Part shown: in pieces, positions 21,572 through 23,284 of the stretch
How the letters are laid out: every line of letters starts with the position of its first letter
How positions within the stretch are numbered: the stretch's first letter is position 1
NCBI GenBank assembly: GCA_035493835.1
Contig: DATJHO010000041.1
Span: forward strand, 1-23,284
Direction: 5' to 3'
Length of the DNA stretch: 23,284 nucleotides
Source of the DNA: DASZTU01 sp035493835
GTDB lineage: Bacteria > Pseudomonadota > Alphaproteobacteria > Rhizobiales > Devosiaceae
The notes under the pieces: model-generated
Databases searched by the model: none
The model's input: only the letters and a program-made list of their open reading frames with translations
What the model was told of the DNA's origin: nothing
Made by a program: the position numbers and the translations under genes

Positions 21572-21602
21572 GTGACTGTCTTCACGTGACTGGGCAAGGC
21601 AT

Positions 21603-21634
21603 CATGGGTGGCCGGGTCAAGCCCGGCCATGACG
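21603..21634. repeat. single REP-like palindrome (type 1)
   Basis: CATGGGTGGCCGGGTCAAGC... ends GGCCATGACG. It is one arm of the type 1 pair seen at 1750 and 2442, here without a partner. It lies between the convergent DUF2950 and YjfB-type genes. Confidence 0.8.
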
Positions 21635-21673
21635 AGGGGTGCGAATACTTCGCACTCCCTTTTGAGCAGCAGA

Positions 21674-21862
21674 TCAGGCGGTCTTGTCGACCACGACGCC
21701 GGTGCCGGGGGCAGGCGCGGCCTTGAAGTTCGACGGATCGAGAATGGCCAGCACCGACTTTTCGCTGTTGAGCGACTGCTTGAGCACGGCCGTGCCGATC
21801 TGGCTTTGCGTGCTGGCGGCGTTCATCGAGACAAGGCTGGAGGCGAGGGCAGAGGTATCCAT
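21674..21862 (-). CDS. YjfB-family putative motility protein
   Basis: This is a 62-residue protein resembling the YjfB family, named a putative motility protein in databases although its role is unproven. The pattern is an N-terminal MDTSALASSLVSMNAASTQS, an amphipathic helix with IGTAVLKQSLNSEKSVL in the middle, and a flexible Ala/Pro/Gly tail (APAPGTGVVV). The length matches the family. ATG at 21862 has only a weak GGA upstream. No flagellar gene is near, so the context does not help. It stands alone on the minus strand, with a repeat-rich region before it and a single REP after it. Confidence 0.75.
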   Translation of the reverse strand: MDTSALASSLVSMNAASTQSQIGTAVLKQSLNSEKSVLAILDPSNFKAAPAPGTGVVVDKTA

Positions 21863-21930
21863 GGCAAATCCAAAAATTCAGATGCCGCGATCCTATCCGG
21901 CCATGCTGAAGGAAAAGTTGCCGCGAGCGG

Positions 21931-22039
21931 CTAGAGCCGTTCGCCGGTTCAAGGAAACACTGAACGCGCTCTGACTCTTTGTCGTGTCGCGGTTCCGAAG
22001 CGGAAAAGTGGTGGCCACTTTTTCCTGGAAACGCTCTAG
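21931..22039 (-). repeat. 109-bp intergenic element with 7-bp inverted ends
   Basis: The ends CTAGAGC (21931-21937) and GCTCTAG (22033-22039) are inverted copies, and similarity runs further (CTAGAGCCGTT against CTAGAGCGTT). Inside is AAAAGTGG-TGG-CCACTTTT (8-bp stem) next to a T-run. Read on the minus strand, CTAGAGCGTTTCCAGGAAAA begins a type of intergenic repeat I recall from rhizobia. Its TAG is the stop codon of the PH-domain gene (22036-22038). No coding capacity is seen. Confidence 0.7.
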
Positions 22040-22494
22040 CGGACGATGATGGCGTTGCGCAGTTGCAGCGGGTCGGCAATGCCCCTCAACTGCTCGAGGC
22101 CGGTGCCGGTGCCGCGCACGTCAACCGTGCCGTAATTGAGCAGCCTGCCGAGCAGCGGCTGGTCGACGCCGACTGATTCGATCTTTTCCATGTTCATCTC
22201 GCGGGTGTACCGGCTGATGAAGCCGCGCTTGTAGATGACGCGGCGATTGGTCACCACGATCTCGGTGGTCCACTGTTCGAACCACTCCCGGAACAGCACG
22301 ATCAGCGCCAGCACCGCGACGAGCAAGGCCAGGATGTCGATGAGACCATCCATCCCGGGCAAAAACCCCTTCAGCCCTTCGATCACCCCCGCCACCACCA
22401 TGATCACGGCGCCGGGCGCGTAGATGATCCAGTGCTTCTTGCCGGTCACCAAAACCTGTTCGCCCTGCTGCAGAATGCGGTCGAGATAGCTCAT
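22036..22494 (-). CDS. PH-domain (bPH2-like) inner-membrane protein
   Basis: This is a 152-residue membrane protein with a bacterial pleckstrin-homology-type domain; its role is unknown. Two hydrophobic helices at about 23-41 and 50-69 are separated by a short glycine-rich loop. The domain then runs TTEIVVTNRRVIYKRGFISRYTREMNMEKIESVGVDQ near 76-112 and ends with GTVDVRGTGTGLEQLRGIADP, the pattern of YdbS/YdbT-like domains. ATG at 22494 has GGGAGG about five bases upstream; upstream sequence in the same frame is REP-derived and not coding. The stop TAG is supplied by the 109-bp repeat that begins there. It may share a message with the adenosyltransferase gene upstream, 267 bases away, but the REP pair between them argues against that. 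Confidence 0.88.
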   Translation of the reverse strand: MSYLDRILQQGEQVLVTGKKHWIIYAPGAVIMVVAGVIEGLKGFLPGMDGLIDILALLVAVLALIVLFREWFEQWTTEIVVTNRRVIYKRGFISRYTREMNMEKIESVGVDQPLLGRLLNYGTVDVRGTGTGLEQLRGIADPLQLRNAIIVR

Positions 22495-22631
22495 TGGTCC
22501 TCCCCCCGGGGGCCGTAATGCGCAAGGCGCGTTCGCATGTGAAGAGTGGGTAGCATTGTTCCGGCCAGAGTGCGCGGCGAAATGAGAGGCTGGCGCCAGC
22601 TTTCCGCTGTCCGACGCTCTCCCCGAGGCTC

Positions 22632-22711
22632 CGTCATTCCGGGCAATCCAGGGGCCGCAAGTGCGGCCGCGCCCGTTGCCCTGGATGCCCCGGACAAGCC
22701 GAGGCATGACC
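22632..22711. repeat. facing pair of REP-like palindromes (type 2)
   Basis: The left end is CGTCATTCCGGGCAATCCAG at 22632. The right part has CCCTGGATGCCCCGGACAAG and ends GGCATGACC at 22711. Between them GGCCGCAAGTGCGGCC forms a third hairpin. It corresponds to the pair at 8964-9054. It fills much of the 267-base gap between the PH-domain and adenosyltransferase genes, which otherwise shows no gene. Confidence 0.83.
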
Positions 22712-22761
22712 ATTGGCCAGTCAGGCAAGCCAGACGCTTGTCTCCCATCGAAGTGAAAAAA

Positions 22762-23284
22762 CTAATTGCCCTCGCCGGCAAAGCGCCCGGGCGTCCACAG
22801 CACATCCTTGGTGCCATTGGCGTTGCCAATGCGGGCGAGGACGAAAAGCAGGTCCGAGAGGCGGTTGAGGTATTTTTGCGCTTCCGGATTGGTGTCGGCT
22901 TCCTTCTCGGCCAGCGCGACGACGAGCCGCTCGGCCCGGCGCGCGACCGTGCGGGCGAGGTGGAGATTGGCCGCAAGCGGGGAACCGCCGGGGAGGACGA
23001 AGCTCGTCAGCGGCTGGAGGCTTTCATTGTAGTGATCGATCTGCTTTTCGAGCCAATCGATCTGCGACGCGGTGATGCGCAGCGACGGCCTGGCCGGATC
23101 GGGATCCCCCCCGGGTGTTGCGAGATCCGAGCCCAAATCGAATAGGTCGTTCTGGATGCGGGCGAGGACGGTATCGACCTTGGGCATGCCGGTCGTGTGG
23201 ACCCGAGCGAGGCCAACACACGAATTGGCTTCGTCCACTGTGCCGAACGCTTCGACGCGGGAATCGTTTTTCTTCCGCCGCGAG
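22762..23284 (-). CDS. pduO: cob(I)alamin adenosyltransferase, PduO type, 3' part
   Basis: The enzyme transfers the adenosyl group of ATP to cob(I)alamin to form coenzyme B12. The visible 173 residues run from RRKKNDSRVEAFGTVDEANS at the window edge to the stop at 22762. The PduO family begins about 20 residues earlier with a TRTGDKG motif, so the start lies outside the window. Key segments are EAFGTVDEANSCVGLAR, DLFDLGSDLATPGG, and SFVLPGGSPLAANLHLARTVARRAER, whose arginine and glutamate bind ATP in this family, followed by YLNRLSDLLFVLAR. A GTG within GTVDEANS should not be taken as the start. PduO and CobA/CobO types are unrelated in sequence; this is clearly PduO-like. Confidence 0.95.
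   Translation of the reverse strand, partial: SRRKKNDSRVEAFGTVDEANSCVGLARVHTTGMPKVDTVLARIQNDLFDLGSDLATPGGDPDPARPSLRITASQIDWLEKQIDHYNESLQPLTSFVLPGGSPLAANLHLARTVARRAERLVVALAEKEADTNPEAQKYLNRLSDLLFVLARIGNANGTKDVLWTPGRFAGEGN

Overview
The window is about 23.3 kb of GC-rich bacterial chromosome. The gene families and their order point to an alphaproteobacterium of the order Hyphomicrobiales (Rhizobiales). Evidence for this is a CpdR response regulator next to an MJ0042 zinc-ribbon protein and divergent ftsEX, hisC-tyrA beside a DUF2125 gene, tlpA/argH/lysA clustering, and intergenic repeats of types I associate with rhizobia. A Devosia-like genus is possible, but that is only an impression. I see no phage, transposase, CRISPR array, tRNA or rRNA, so this is mostly a housekeeping region with several poorly characterised genes.

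Layout from left to right. The 3' end of rpmF (L32) is followed by a strong intrinsic terminator, then fumC (fumarase) and a small four-helix membrane protein. A minus-strand group follows: gloB, a GNAT acetyltransferase and a small hypothetical gene with a near-ideal CtrA-type site in front of it. Divergent from gloB is a SAM methyltransferase, which faces a dimeric-barrel (ABM-like) protein. Next come hisC-tyrA (histidine and tyrosine synthesis), convergent DUF2125, and a ChaC-type gamma-glutamylcyclotransferase. A small minus-strand gene follows whose upstream region holds a match to the alphaproteobacterial LexA (SOS) box. Then come plsC and ftsX-ftsE on the minus strand, and divergent from them the MJ0042 protein and cpdR. 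Minus-strand lysA, a second ChaC-type gene and argH follow, with divergent tlpA. The right end has a DUF3300-DUF2950 gene pair, encoding two proteins with apparent export signals, behind a structured leader. After it come a YjfB-type protein, a PH-domain membrane protein and a PduO-type cobalamin adenosyltransferase cut by the window end.

Themes. Cell division and cell-cycle control meet at ftsEX/cpdR. Glutathione turnover is represented by gloB and two ChaC paralogues. Amino-acid synthesis is represented by hisC, tyrA, lysA and argH. The envelope is represented by plsC, DUF2125, tlpA, DUF3300/DUF2950 and the PH-domain protein.

Many gene borders carry palindromic repeats. Several related REP-like families have outer ends that read GTCAT...ATGAC, often as facing pairs. 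There is also a 109-bp element with 7-bp inverted ends that supplies the stop codon of the PH-domain gene. The most promising leads are the putative SOS-controlled small protein at 9821-10165, the CtrA-type site at 2911-2925, the DUF3300-DUF2950 module with its hairpin leader, and the MITE-like element at 21931-22039.
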